A stretch of 64,000 nucleotides of DNA from positions 1 through 64,000 of the forward strand of contig NZ_LIVM01000001.1 of assembly GCF_001418685.1 (NCBI RefSeq), written 5' to 3'. The position numbers and the translations under genes are program-made. Shown here piece by piece: positions 1-8,959 of the stretch (its first letter is position 1; each line of letters opens with the position of its first letter). A model generated the notes under the pieces. It was given only the letters and a program-made list of their open reading frames with translations, had not been told where the DNA came from and did not search any database. The DNA comes from Apibacter mensalis. Lineage in GTDB: Bacteria > Bacteroidota > Bacteroidia > Flavobacteriales > Weeksellaceae.

Positions 1-38
1 GTGTTTGACTGTATTTAAGAAGCAATATTGATATATAA

Positions 39-755
39 TTATGATATAACATTATAACGAATAGATAATTTTACCATAGCTAAAGCTCTAATATTTTTAA
101 TGGGTTCGTCTTTAGGTTGATGATGTTGATTTTGGGAAACCAGCTTTATATATTCATCTCCTAAATCTGATTTTTGTACATATTTAATAGTTATAAATTG
201 GTCATCTCCACTATCTATATCTAAAATATATATTTCTCCCCATAGTATATTTTTTATATCAGATATAGTTTTATAACAAACAATATCACCAGCTTTTAAT
301 AAAGGGTACATACTATCTCCACGCACAAACAGGGCACCATCACATTTAGGAGCATTTGGTACTGATATGTAATCTAAAGGTACTTGTGTATTTTGATTAT
401 CAAAAAATACTGTTAATCCTGCGCTAGCTTCTATTTCATATAAAGGTATCCCTTGAATATCCTTTAAGACTTCTCTACCTTTTTGGCGGCTTGATATAGG
501 TTCTATTACATATTTTTCATAGTCATTACCCTTTATCATCTCCCCCTTACCTATCAAAAGCCATTCAGAATTTATTTCAGGATAAATAGATAATATATTA
601 ACCAGTGCGTCAGAATTAATAGGACGCTCTTTTGCTAAACCCTTAAAACTAGCATAACTCATACCTATTTCTTTAATAAATTTTTCATAGCTAACCCCTT
701 TATAATTAGCAAAATACAAAATCCTTTCTTTTACATTGGTTAAATTATTATCCAT
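39..755 (-). CDS. XRE/CI-like repressor with S24 peptidase domain
   Basis: A 238-residue transcriptional regulator. The N-terminal ~70 residues read as a helix-turn-helix DNA-binding domain. The C-terminal ~130 residues are a LexA/CI-type S24 autopeptidase: the nucleophile serine is S148 in RGDSMYPLL, the general-base lysine is K191 in FITIKYVQ, and an Ala-Gly pair at 112-113 (EASAGL) is a plausible self-cleavage site. Proteins of this family repress genes until self-cleavage is triggered, often by RecA-ssDNA. No phage genes lie nearby, so this looks like a chromosomal stress regulator or a prophage leftover. A TATATTTG box at 822-829 and an inverted repeat at 790-807 upstream suggest autoregulation. 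Fold is secure; targets are unknown. Confidence 0.85.
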   Translation of the reverse strand: MDNNLTNVKERILYFANYKGVSYEKFIKEIGMSYASFKGLAKERPINSDALVNILSIYPEINSEWLLIGKGEMIKGNDYEKYVIEPISSRQKGREVLKDIQGIPLYEIEASAGLTVFFDNQNTQVPLDYISVPNAPKCDGALFVRGDSMYPLLKAGDIVCYKTISDIKNILWGEIYILDIDSGDDQFITIKYVQKSDLGDEYIKLVSQNQHHQPKDEPIKNIRALAMVKLSIRYNVIS

Positions 756-789
756 TTATTTGTTGTTTGGTTAATTAATTAACTATATT

Positions 790-807
790 TGTACTCAACA
801 AAGTACA
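790..807. promoter_or_regulatory. candidate operator (6-bp inverted repeat, 6-bp spacer) upstream of the S24 repressor
   Basis: TGTACT and its exact complement AGTACA are separated by six bases. The site lies between the repressor start at 755 and its predicted -7 box at 822-829, just downstream of the inferred transcription start. Position and symmetry fit an autoregulatory operator; this is inference from sequence only. Confidence 0.35.
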
Positions 808-821
808 TTTAGCGTAACAAA

Positions 822-829
822 CAAATATA
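822..829 (-). promoter_or_regulatory. Bacteroidota -7 box for the S24 repressor
   Basis: Reads TATATTTG on the minus strand, a full match to TAnnTTTG. It would start transcription near 815, about 60 bases before the repressor ATG. No well-spaced TTG -33 element is evident. Confidence 0.4.
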
Positions 830-909
830 TGAGAAAATGAATATATATATCCTCCAATTCCTTGGGATAATTTATTTTTTGTAAATCAATTACTATGAAT
901 TTCTATTTT

Positions 910-1137
910 CTATAAAAATTTCCTTTGTTCATCAATTCTGAATAAGTATCCATCACATCTTCTGACCATACTCATTATTTTAAATATGCTTCCAAAAATA
1001 CATACTCTATTTTCTGACTCAATAATTGTATCTATAAACTCATTAATAAGTTTACTTTCGCTTCGTATTAATTCATATAATAATGATAATAGTTTACTAA
1101 ATTGAATGTTTACGGGTGATATCTGATATAAGTTTTT
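910..1137 (-). pseudogene. possible gene remnant, 75 stop-free codons without a proper start
   Basis: Minus-strand frame from 1137 down to a TAG at 910-912 is open for 75 codons and has a protein-like composition (for example LLYELIRSESKLINEF and RRCDGYLFRIDEQ), but it follows a TAA directly and has no ATG until late. I do not recognise the family. It could be a decayed gene tail or chance in AT-rich DNA. Confidence 0.25.
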
Positions 1138-1160
1138 TTAACTTTTTGATTATTGGAAGT

Positions 1161-1184
1161 TTTTGTGAATAAGTATTCACAAAA
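1161..1184. repeat. 24-bp near-perfect palindrome in the 756-1482 intergenic region
   Basis: Two perfect 11-base arms (TTTTGTGAATA and its complement) surround a 2-base AG centre. The size and tight centre fit a dimeric regulator site better than a terminator. The rest of the 727-bp gap shows the repressor control region on its left, a possible gene remnant (910-1137), a short TGATTA/TAATCA hairpin just after 1200, and otherwise AT-rich sequence. Confidence 0.5.
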
Positions 1185-1482
1185 TTCGGATACAAAAAAA
1201 TGATTATTTTTTTTTGTAATCATCTATTTCAAAAACATTTTAATTATTTTTTAGATTTAAAATTATCCCATTATTATATTATATATTCATTATTTCTCCT
1301 ATTTAATAAACTATAAGAATTATTATTATCATAATTTTTTATTTTTTCCAGTCATAATATGTCTTTTTTTTATTTATTTTAGCAAATCCCCTCTCCTCTT
1401 AGATAACAATCGCATGCTGTTTCAATTAAATTGGAATTATATTGTATTAGATTATTTTTATTTTTTACTCAAAATATAATTT

Positions 1483-3270
1483 TTAGATAAAATCACTCAT
1501 CCCCAGAATCATCAACTGATATAAAGCATTGTTAAAAACTTCCATTTCTTTTTTATTAACGGGATAACCTCCTAACATGAGTGCTTGTACGTACATGATA
1601 TGTACAATTGCTTCAAACATGAAAGAATCTTCAACCTGAAATAATTTTTGTACTATTTCATTGTCTTTATTAAAACATAAGGTCGGTAAATTTTCATTTT
1701 CTTTCTTTACAAAATTGGGTAAAGTAGAAGAAAAAGGATTAGTAAGGTTTGATAAACTCTGAATGTTTTTATTATTCATAGCTTCATCGTTTGCTACATA
1801 GATCGCCGGTGTATCAATTGGGCTAAATTCTTTAAGCTGAGCTTTGCAATAAAATCCCTGAAGAAGTTGGTTGGTTTTCTCTTCAAATCTTTTATAATAC
1901 TGATTATCGGAGATTTTAACCTCTCCAAAATTATCTAATATATCCTGAGGGGTAATCTTTTTAAAGGTTACATCGGGTATAGTTAGCTTAATTTTTTCAA
2001 TTAAATCCGTTTCAAAGCTGTAGGCTGAATTAATTATAGTTTTACCTTGGGATCCGGCTATTCGACGTATTTGTCTAAAATCATCTAAGGAGGGTGTATA
2101 ATAGATAATATCATTATAAGTCCTTAATGATAAGAAATTCATCATTCCTTTATTGGTTTCAAAAGGTATAAAATCAACAAATATTTTAAGCAATTCTGTA
2201 TCTTCAACGGCTAATGCTTTTATATATAAATGATGAATTTTTATTATTTGACTTAATATCTCTGTATCAGTTACCGTAAGGTATTTTAAATAATCCTTAA
2301 AACAAAGGGTTAGTTCATTTTTGGCATCCACCATAAGTTTATCATTCATCAAGGATTCTCGAGAAGCTGTGGGTCTTAGGCTATTTGTATTGACCACACA
2401 ACGTACAAAGGTAGACCATTCGGGTAACAAACCTTTAGCTTCTTCACAAAGAAACATACGCTTTAAATAAATTTTATTTTGTTTGGTGTTTCCGGTAAAT
2501 TGCACTTTATACGGCATTATATATGCTATGCCTTTTACATCACCAGCATTGGATTCCAATTTAAAAGAATCTAAAAAATTTATACCAAATACTTTTCTTC
2601 CATATTCAAGTATTTCTTTTTTTGATGCTTCCGGACGTAACCAAACAGGTTCTTTATTAACAAGTATTTCAGATCCCTTATCTGTGATTAAATTTATTTG
2701 TATAGGCAATGCATCTCCGAAGTAAAGAATATTCTTCTTGATTTCTTCTTCTTTAAAAAGGCTTCTCCACTCTTTTTTAGGAGTAAGAATAACTCGAGTT
2801 CCTGCTTTTTCAATATTTTCAGTTGCTTCTACTGTATAGGTTCCATCTGCTTTTCCTCTCCAACAAATGCCTTTATTTTTAATCAATGAACGAGTTTCAA
2901 CAATTATTTCATCGCTAACGACAAGGCAAGATAGCATTCCTATACCAAACTTCCCGATAAAATCTTTTTCGTCAATATCTCCTCTTTTAGAACTTTGTCC
3001 TATTACGGAAAGAAATTGATGAACTTCTTCTTCGGTCAACCCTATTCCGTTATCTTCAAAAATAAGTTTGAGCTGATTTTTTTGAGTTGTTAGATACACT
3101 GTTATTTCTCCTTCCAATTCATCTATATTTTTACGTGCTGTTACTGCATCTATCCCGTTTTGTAATAACTCCCTAATAAAAATATTAGGAGCACTGTATA
3201 TGTGTTCTGAAAGCAATTCTATCATTCCTTTCAGATTAACCTGAAATACATATTTATTTTTATCTTCCAT
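1483..3270 (-). CDS. non-canonical Hsp90 family chaperone (HtpG-like)
   Basis: A 595-residue GHKL ATPase of the Hsp90 family. The nucleotide-binding N domain shows the full set of motifs: E34/N38/D41 in RELLQNGIDAV, D73-G77 in DNGIGL, G106-G111 in GKFGIGM, and an AGTRVILTPK strand. The middle and C-terminal parts are divergent and the protein is somewhat shorter than classical HtpG (about 620), so I treat it as the paralogous HSP90 family protein, not the housekeeping gene. It follows the Sel1-repeat gene by 36 bp on the same strand and is probably co-transcribed and partnered with it. No signal peptide, so cytoplasmic. Family certain; client and role unknown. Confidence 0.85.
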   Translation of the reverse strand: MEDKNKYVFQVNLKGMIELLSEHIYSAPNIFIRELLQNGIDAVTARKNIDELEGEITVYLTTQKNQLKLIFEDNGIGLTEEEVHQFLSVIGQSSKRGDIDEKDFIGKFGIGMLSCLVVSDEIIVETRSLIKNKGICWRGKADGTYTVEATENIEKAGTRVILTPKKEWRSLFKEEEIKKNILYFGDALPIQINLITDKGSEILVNKEPVWLRPEASKKEILEYGRKVFGINFLDSFKLESNAGDVKGIAYIMPYKVQFTGNTKQNKIYLKRMFLCEEAKGLLPEWSTFVRCVVNTNSLRPTASRESLMNDKLMVDAKNELTLCFKDYLKYLTVTDTEILSQIIKIHHLYIKALAVEDTELLKIFVDFIPFETNKGMMNFLSLRTYNDIIYYTPSLDDFRQIRRIAGSQGKTIINSAYSFETDLIEKIKLTIPDVTFKKITPQDILDNFGEVKISDNQYYKRFEEKTNQLLQGFYCKAQLKEFSPIDTPAIYVANDEAMNNKNIQSLSNLTNPFSSTLPNFVKKENENLPTLCFNKDNEIVQKLFQVEDSFMFEAIVHIMYVQALMLGGYPVNKKEMEVFNNALYQLMILGMSDFI

Positions 3271-3306
3271 ATAATTATGAAATGCAAGAAAAATGCATTG
3301 ACTATT

Positions 3307-5826
3307 TTAAAATAATTTCCATTTATTTTTTCTTTTTCCTACTATTTTACCGGCTTGTTCATGACCATTTTCTGCCGCTTTTTGATACCACATCATGGCG
3401 GTTACATTGTCTTCCAAAACTCCTTTTCCTATTAAATAACAATTTCCTAATTCAAATTGTGCATCTGCATGTCCTTCGTCAGCTACTTGGGTTAATGTAC
3501 TGATTCCTTTTTCTAAATCCTGATTGGTTCCTTCTCCCTCCAATAACATCATAGCAGTATAAAACGATGCATATGTGTTACCTTCTTCTGCTGCTTGTAA
3601 CAGCCATTTAAAAGCTTCTACCTGATTTTCATCTGTTCCTACGCCAAATTTATAGGCAGATCCTAATCTGTATTTGGCCGCTGTATATCCCTCTTCAGCT
3701 CCTAAGGTGTAATATTTAAAAGCTTGGCTGGAGTTTTCTTCCGTTCCTATCCCATACTCATAACATATTCCTAACCCCTCAGATACAACTCCTTGAAGTT
3801 CTGCTGTTTTATAATAATCGAAGGCTTTATCGTACTGCGGATTTTCCTCACCTGCATCATTATATAGATAATAGTCTCCTAAAAGCAAAGCCGCATACGG
3901 ATATCCTCTTTCATAAGATCTATGAAGCCACTCTAACGCTTTTTCGAAATCCTTTTCAGTTAATCCATAATAGTAATAATATCCTACTTTGTATTGAGCA
4001 AAAGAATATCCTTGCTCGGCGGCTCTTGTCATATAGTCCATTATCTTTTGGGCGTCAAATTCTAAACCTCCATATTCACTTTCGTATGACAGTGCCAATT
4101 CTATAAGAGCATCTCCGTAACTGTATTCTGCTGCTTTTTTATAATTTTCTAAAGCTAACTCAGGATTTTCTACTACTCCTATAGCATATTTATAAGATCT
4201 TCCTACATTATAAACCCCTTCTAAATCATCGAGCTGTGCTGCTTTTTGAAATGATTCAAACGCTCTTTCTAAATTTTTCTCTCCCAGTATTCCATCTTCT
4301 TCGTAGTATCCTACTTTATTATAAGCATATGCATATCCATTTTCTGCTGCTGCTTTAAATAAATCATAGGCTTTTTGGTTATCTTTTTCAACTCCAAATC
4401 CCACCTCGTAACAAATGGCTAACTCAACTTTTGCATAGTCAGAACCTTTTTCTATAGCCATATTAAGATAGTTTATAGCTTTTTCCGGATCTGCTTCTTC
4501 AGCTTTTGTTATTCCTACCCTATAATAATGCCCAACCAATTCTATTCCATAAATATGCCCTCTGTCCGCTGCCAATTTATATAGTTCAAAAGCTTTATAA
4601 TAGTCCGGATCTCCAAAATTTCCGCTTTCATACATTAATCCTAAACGATACGGTGCATAAGAATCTCCTAATTCTGAAGCTTTTTCTAGTAATTCTTTTG
4701 CTTTCTCTACATTGGGTTGCTCTTCACTTAAAATAATATATGCTTTTTCAGACATTGCTCTTGCATTGCCTTCTTTTTCTGCCCAATTTAGATAAATAGT
4801 TCCTTTTTCTTCATCTTTAACCGTTTCATCATACAAATAAATTCGTGCTAATTCTATCATTGAATCTTCGAAATAATATAAATGAGCTTTCTCATGCCAG
4901 AAAATGGATTTTTCAATTGATTTATTTTCATCTTGTGTATAGCTGTAATAACGCCCTAACCCATTTGCAGCATATATGACTCCATAATTATAAGCATCTT
5001 CCAGTAATTCAATTCCTTTTGATTTATTATAATCTGAAATTCTATCATTTAAAATAGTTATACCCATTAAATATTTGCTGTAAGGACAATTATTTTTAAT
5101 TCCTTCTTCTAATATCTCTTTTGCTTTTTGTAAATTTTCTTCTTTATATAAATAGAATTCCCCCAATAAATGATGTGCTTTTTCTGCTTCTTCTTTTCGA
5201 GTATTATTAAATTCTTCTATTGCTGATAGAATTTTAGTATTATTTTTTTCAGTATAATAGGTTATATTAACTAAAAAGTTATCTGCTCTTTCATATCCTA
5301 ATTCTTTAGATTTCAATATCAATTTTAACCCTTGCTCTTTATCTTCTTTTTCTCTTCTCATGGCAAAGTAAAGATTATATCCCTGTATAGCCATACAGGC
5401 AGCATCTCCCATTTCTATACCTTTCAAAAGGCATTCTCTTTCTTTCTCCCTGTTTCTATAAGGTCTACGGGCAGTTTCTAACATATAATCCCGCTCAGCA
5501 TATGCTCTTGAAAAATTACACTTTAAAAAATGATCATTTATTTCTTCTGATTTTTTAAACCAGAAATCATAATCTACCTGATTTAAACGGGAGGAAAAAT
5601 ATAAATTACTGTTTTTATCATATAACTTCAGGTATAATTGTTTGATATCTTCAATTGCCATATCTGAATTAAGAACCTTGTCACAGATAGCCAATCCCTT
5701 TAACCAATTATCTCTATTAAAAAAGTTTTTTTCATTTATTAATGCTTGAATTTCCTCATTCAGCTGGTGATTATTTAAATAATTGTATAAATATAGGTAT
5801 TGATTTTCTAATATTGATTGTGACAT
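3307..5826 (-). CDS. Sel1-repeat (SLR) solenoid protein
   Basis: An 839-residue protein. From about residue 125 to the end it is an almost continuous array of roughly 18-20 Sel1-like helical repeats of ~36 residues, recognisable by A-x-Y-x-L-G and A-F-x-x-Y-x-x-A-A-E-x-G patterns. The first ~120 residues are not obviously repeated. There is no signal peptide, so it is likely a cytoplasmic protein-protein scaffold. It is the first gene of a two-gene leftward unit with the Hsp90-like ATPase (36-bp gap). Eukaryotic Hsp90 works with helical-repeat (TPR) co-chaperones, so a co-chaperone or client-adaptor role is a reasonable inference. An inverted repeat at 5866-5886 lies in its upstream region. 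Confidence 0.85.
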   Translation of the reverse strand: MSQSILENQYLYLYNYLNNHQLNEEIQALINEKNFFNRDNWLKGLAICDKVLNSDMAIEDIKQLYLKLYDKNSNLYFSSRLNQVDYDFWFKKSEEINDHFLKCNFSRAYAERDYMLETARRPYRNREKERECLLKGIEMGDAACMAIQGYNLYFAMRREKEDKEQGLKLILKSKELGYERADNFLVNITYYTEKNNTKILSAIEEFNNTRKEEAEKAHHLLGEFYLYKEENLQKAKEILEEGIKNNCPYSKYLMGITILNDRISDYNKSKGIELLEDAYNYGVIYAANGLGRYYSYTQDENKSIEKSIFWHEKAHLYYFEDSMIELARIYLYDETVKDEEKGTIYLNWAEKEGNARAMSEKAYIILSEEQPNVEKAKELLEKASELGDSYAPYRLGLMYESGNFGDPDYYKAFELYKLAADRGHIYGIELVGHYYRVGITKAEEADPEKAINYLNMAIEKGSDYAKVELAICYEVGFGVEKDNQKAYDLFKAAAENGYAYAYNKVGYYEEDGILGEKNLERAFESFQKAAQLDDLEGVYNVGRSYKYAIGVVENPELALENYKKAAEYSYGDALIELALSYESEYGGLEFDAQKIMDYMTRAAEQGYSFAQYKVGYYYYYGLTEKDFEKALEWLHRSYERGYPYAALLLGDYYLYNDAGEENPQYDKAFDYYKTAELQGVVSEGLGICYEYGIGTEENSSQAFKYYTLGAEEGYTAAKYRLGSAYKFGVGTDENQVEAFKWLLQAAEEGNTYASFYTAMMLLEGEGTNQDLEKGISTLTQVADEGHADAQFELGNCYLIGKGVLEDNVTAMMWYQKAAENGHEQAGKIVGKRKNKWKLF

Positions 5827-5865
5827 ATCTTTATTTATTTTTTAAAGATATAAAATTATAAAATT

Positions 5866-5886
5866 TATAAACAAAGCTTGTTTATA
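5866..5886. repeat. 9-bp inverted repeat upstream of the Sel1/Hsp90 unit
   Basis: TATAAACAA and its complement TTGTTTATA flank a three-base AGC centre, about 40 bp upstream of the Sel1-repeat start. No TAnnTTTG box for the minus strand is visible here, so this dyad is the best candidate control site for the pair. Confidence 0.4.
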
Positions 5887-5970
5887 TTTTGGAAAATATA
5901 AAACTATCAGTAACCTGAACTTATTTATTACTTACTTTTTTAATCTAATAATTTATTTTTATTTTTTATT

Positions 5971-6005
5971 TTGTTATTATTTTATTTAATTTTTATATAT
6001 ATTTG
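5971..6005 (+). promoter_or_regulatory. candidate promoter for the AsmA-like gene
   Basis: TTG at 5971-5973 and TATATTTG at 5998-6005 are separated by 24 bases, close to the Bacteroidota -33/-7 arrangement. The predicted start would be about 15 bases before the ATG at 6026. Confidence 0.4.
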
Positions 6006-6025
6006 ATAAAAAAGTATCCGATTGT

Positions 6026-8818
6026 ATGAAGTGGAAAAAAATTTCATTGGGATTAATTTTTCTCTTTTTTCTGGGGTTTGTTTTTAACTTTGGAATTAAT
6101 AATTGGATTAAAAGCAGTTTACCTACTTTCATTTTAACAAGAAATGATACGCCTTATAACTTTACATATTCTGATGTTTCATATTCTTTTTTTCAGAGAC
6201 AAATGTTTATTAGTGATATAAATATTGCTCCTAAGTCCAAAAAAAAGGGTATTTATACCATTAAAGTAAAAAAAATAATTATACATGGTGTCAAATTTAT
6301 TCGCTTTATACTTTTTAAAGATTTAGCTGCAGATCTTATTGAGATTGATCAACCGGATATAATCATTCAACAAAATGTTGATTCTCTAAATCATAAAAAT
6401 GATTTGGTAAAATATAAACTGGGAAATTCTATTCAAATTGGAAAATTTGAAATTAATCATGGAAATTTGGCACTTTTTGACAGGACAAATGGGATAAAAA
6501 AAGCTTCTTTAAGAAATTTAAATCTTCATCTTTCGGGAGTGTTATGGTATAGAGTGAATAATGAAAAACGAATACCCGTCACTTACGATAAAATAAAATT
6601 GGAAATTTCGGATATTTTTTATCAACTCAATGAAATCCATCAACTACAATTAAAAAAATTTAAGTTTAAAGACGGACTTCTTGAAACTAGTCAAATACTC
6701 CTACATCCGAACATATCTGAAGATCAATTTAAAAACGGTAATTATTTCCAAAAATCCTTACTTGATATAAAGATACCAACAGCAAAAGTCAAAAATTTAG
6801 ATTGGGGGTATGATAATAATGGTTATTTTTTCCTTAGAACTTCTAAAATTGTAATAGATTCCACCTATATTGCAATTAAAGAAAAAAACACCAAGTCACG
6901 GCCTAAGATCATTACAGAGCATATTGATCGTATTATCCCTTTTAATCTAAACATCGATACCATCCAAATTCTTAAATCCAAATTAAATTTCAATGATCAC
7001 ATAACCAGCAATAATATAAATATTGAAATTCAGAAAGTAATTAATAAGGTAAATGATAAAATCACCCTGGAAAATCTAAAATTGTATGATAATTCTTTAG
7101 TTATTAAACAAAATGATCACAAAACAGCTAAAAACAATTCCGATAGATTCACCTACTTATTTGATGATGTTCTTGAAATAAAAAATTTCTTAATAGCTAA
7201 TTCACATGTTCAATACTCCAATCCGGATAATAACTCATTACTGGAAATGGGAAACATCAATTATTCAATCCATGATATCAATATTAATACGATATTCACT
7301 AATACAAAAAAATATATTCCTTTTTCCTATTCAAGATTTAAATTGGAAGCAAGCCATATAATATATAACGGTTTTAAATACTACAATTTTAAAATAGGAA
7401 AAATGCTATTGTCTGATCATAAATTTGTTGCAAATAATTTAAACCTCATCCCAACTATTTCACCTAAAAAGTTTTCAGTCCAAAAAGATAGTAAAAACCT
7501 TTTTAAAATCTATATAAAACATATAACACTTCCTAATTTAAACTGGAGTTTGGTAAATAATAATTTTAATTTACAAGCATCTTCAGTGATTATAAATAAA
7601 TTGGATGCCTCTATGTATCAAAATCCTGAAGTTATGGTTAGTTCAAAAAAGATTCATTTGAATAAGTACGATCTAAACACAGAAATTCGTATTGATACGT
7701 TTTTAATCGGTAAATCTACCATAAATCAATATAATGCCTACAATGGAAAGCTTACCTCTTCTGTCAAAGACCTGAAATTGTCGCTTCATAACATAACCGT
7801 TAAAGATTCATTAGATAAATATACATTCGGCTTACCTTTTTCATTTTCAAAATTCAATATAGTCGGAAAAGATATTTACCATGATATGGGATATCATTCA
7901 ATTCATATGAATAACTTGTTACTCACCAATTCATCCTTATATGCAATTAATATTAAAATACGCCCTCAAAAAAGCCAATTGAGTTTTATGAGAAAAAGAG
8001 GTATCGATGCCTATACGATAAATCTTTTAAAAATTACTATTCCCAAATTGAATTTTGGTTCTTTGGATAAAGAAATAGAATTTTCAACTCCTAAAATCAC
8101 TTTTCAAAAAATGGAAACTTCCATTCATCAATTTGATATTCCGAATAACATTTATAAACCTGCTTACAAACCATTTTTCAGCGAAAAATTAAGAAAATTG
8201 AAATTTAAATTGAATATAAAAGAAGTAGATTTTATAAATTCTTCATTAACTTATGAAGAAGAATCTCTCCATAATAATACCGGAAAAATATTTTTTACTA
8301 ATATTCATGCAAAAATTAAAAATCTATCGAGTGGGTTTAAAGCTTCCAACTTACCTGATGTTATCATAGATTTTAAAAGCAATTTTATGAGTTCGGGAAA
8401 ACTATCTGCTATTTGGAAATTTAACCCATTAAATAAGACCGATAGTTTTACTGTCCAAGGAATAATAAACCAATTTCCGGCCGAAAAAATTGATCCATTT
8501 ATCAAACCCTATTTAAATATATCGGTTCAAGGGAATATCAAAAAAGTTTCTTTTGATTATAACGGAGACAATACCGTTGGAAGCGGTTTATTCGGTATGG
8601 ATTACCAAGATTTAAAGGTGACCCTTTATAAAAAAAATGGAGAAAGAGAAAAAAAATTTCTTTCTTCTCTAGCTAATCTTGCTTTAGTAAAAAATTCAAA
8701 AGACACTTTAAAAATGTCAGAAATTAAAAAAGTAGAAAGAAGTAAAGATAAATCATTTTTTAATTTTCTATGGAAGCTAACACTTAGCGGGCTTAAAGAA
8801 ACTTTATTTATTTTTTAA
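6026..8818 (+). CDS. AsmA/DUF748-like membrane-anchored envelope protein
   Basis: A 930-residue protein with one N-terminal transmembrane helix (residues ~6-28, LGLIFLFFLGFVFNFGI) followed by a very long periplasmic stretch rich in alternating beta-strand patterns (repeated I-x-I-x and N-L-x-L blocks), as in AsmA, YhdP, TamB and DUF748 proteins. Members of this superfamily form lipid-conducting grooves or help outer-membrane assembly. The C-terminal part around residues 750-860 carries the most AsmA-like strand pattern. It stands alone, with its own promoter, opposite the Sel1/Hsp90 unit. Superfamily placement is by architecture only; exact role is not known. Confidence 0.55.
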   Translation: MKWKKISLGLIFLFFLGFVFNFGINNWIKSSLPTFILTRNDTPYNFTYSDVSYSFFQRQMFISDINIAPKSKKKGIYTIKVKKIIIHGVKFIRFILFKDLAADLIEIDQPDIIIQQNVDSLNHKNDLVKYKLGNSIQIGKFEINHGNLALFDRTNGIKKASLRNLNLHLSGVLWYRVNNEKRIPVTYDKIKLEISDIFYQLNEIHQLQLKKFKFKDGLLETSQILLHPNISEDQFKNGNYFQKSLLDIKIPTAKVKNLDWGYDNNGYFFLRTSKIVIDSTYIAIKEKNTKSRPKIITEHIDRIIPFNLNIDTIQILKSKLNFNDHITSNNINIEIQKVINKVNDKITLENLKLYDNSLVIKQNDHKTAKNNSDRFTYLFDDVLEIKNFLIANSHVQYSNPDNNSLLEMGNINYSIHDININTIFTNTKKYIPFSYSRFKLEASHIIYNGFKYYNFKIGKMLLSDHKFVANNLNLIPTISPKKFSVQKDSKNLFKIYIKHITLPNLNWSLVNNNFNLQASSVIINKLDASMYQNPEVMVSSKKIHLNKYDLNTEIRIDTFLIGKSTINQYNAYNGKLTSSVKDLKLSLHNITVKDSLDKYTFGLPFSFSKFNIVGKDIYHDMGYHSIHMNNLLLTNSSLYAINIKIRPQKSQLSFMRKRGIDAYTINLLKITIPKLNFGSLDKEIEFSTPKITFQKMETSIHQFDIPNNIYKPAYKPFFSEKLRKLKFKLNIKEVDFINSSLTYEEESLHNNTGKIFFTNIHAKIKNLSSGFKASNLPDVIIDFKSNFMSSGKLSAIWKFNPLNKTDSFTVQGIINQFPAEKIDPFIKPYLNISVQGNIKKVSFDYNGDNTVGSGLFGMDYQDLKVTLYKKNGEREKKFLSSLANLALVKNSKDTLKMSEIKKVERSKDKSFFNFLWKLTLSGLKETLFIF

Positions 8819-8931
8819 TAATAAACTGATATTTTAAAGAATAACAAAATGGTATGCTTAAACTTATTCACACTTACACTAAATATCTACTAACAACATA
8901 AAACATTTAATAAAATAACTTGCAAAAATCG

Positions 8932-8939
8932 TAACTTTG
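8932..8939 (+). promoter_or_regulatory. -7 box for metH2
   Basis: TAACTTTG, a full match to TAnnTTTG. A start about seven bases downstream (near 8946) would put the TTG codon at 8948 at the very 5' end of the RNA and favours the ATG at 8960. No cobalamin riboswitch is visible: the space between box and start is far too short. Confidence 0.5.
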
Positions 8940-8959
8940 TTTATTCTTTGAATAATCCC

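Noticed and set aside
39-1482. Prophage edge suggested by the CI-like repressor
   Set aside because: No integrase, structural or lysis genes and no attachment repeats are visible; the window edge prevents a firm statement about what lies to the left.
8948-8959. TTG start for metH2
   Set aside because: It lies at the inferred 5' end of the mRNA, directly after the TAACTTTG box; ATG 8960 gives a normal leader and the usual N terminus.
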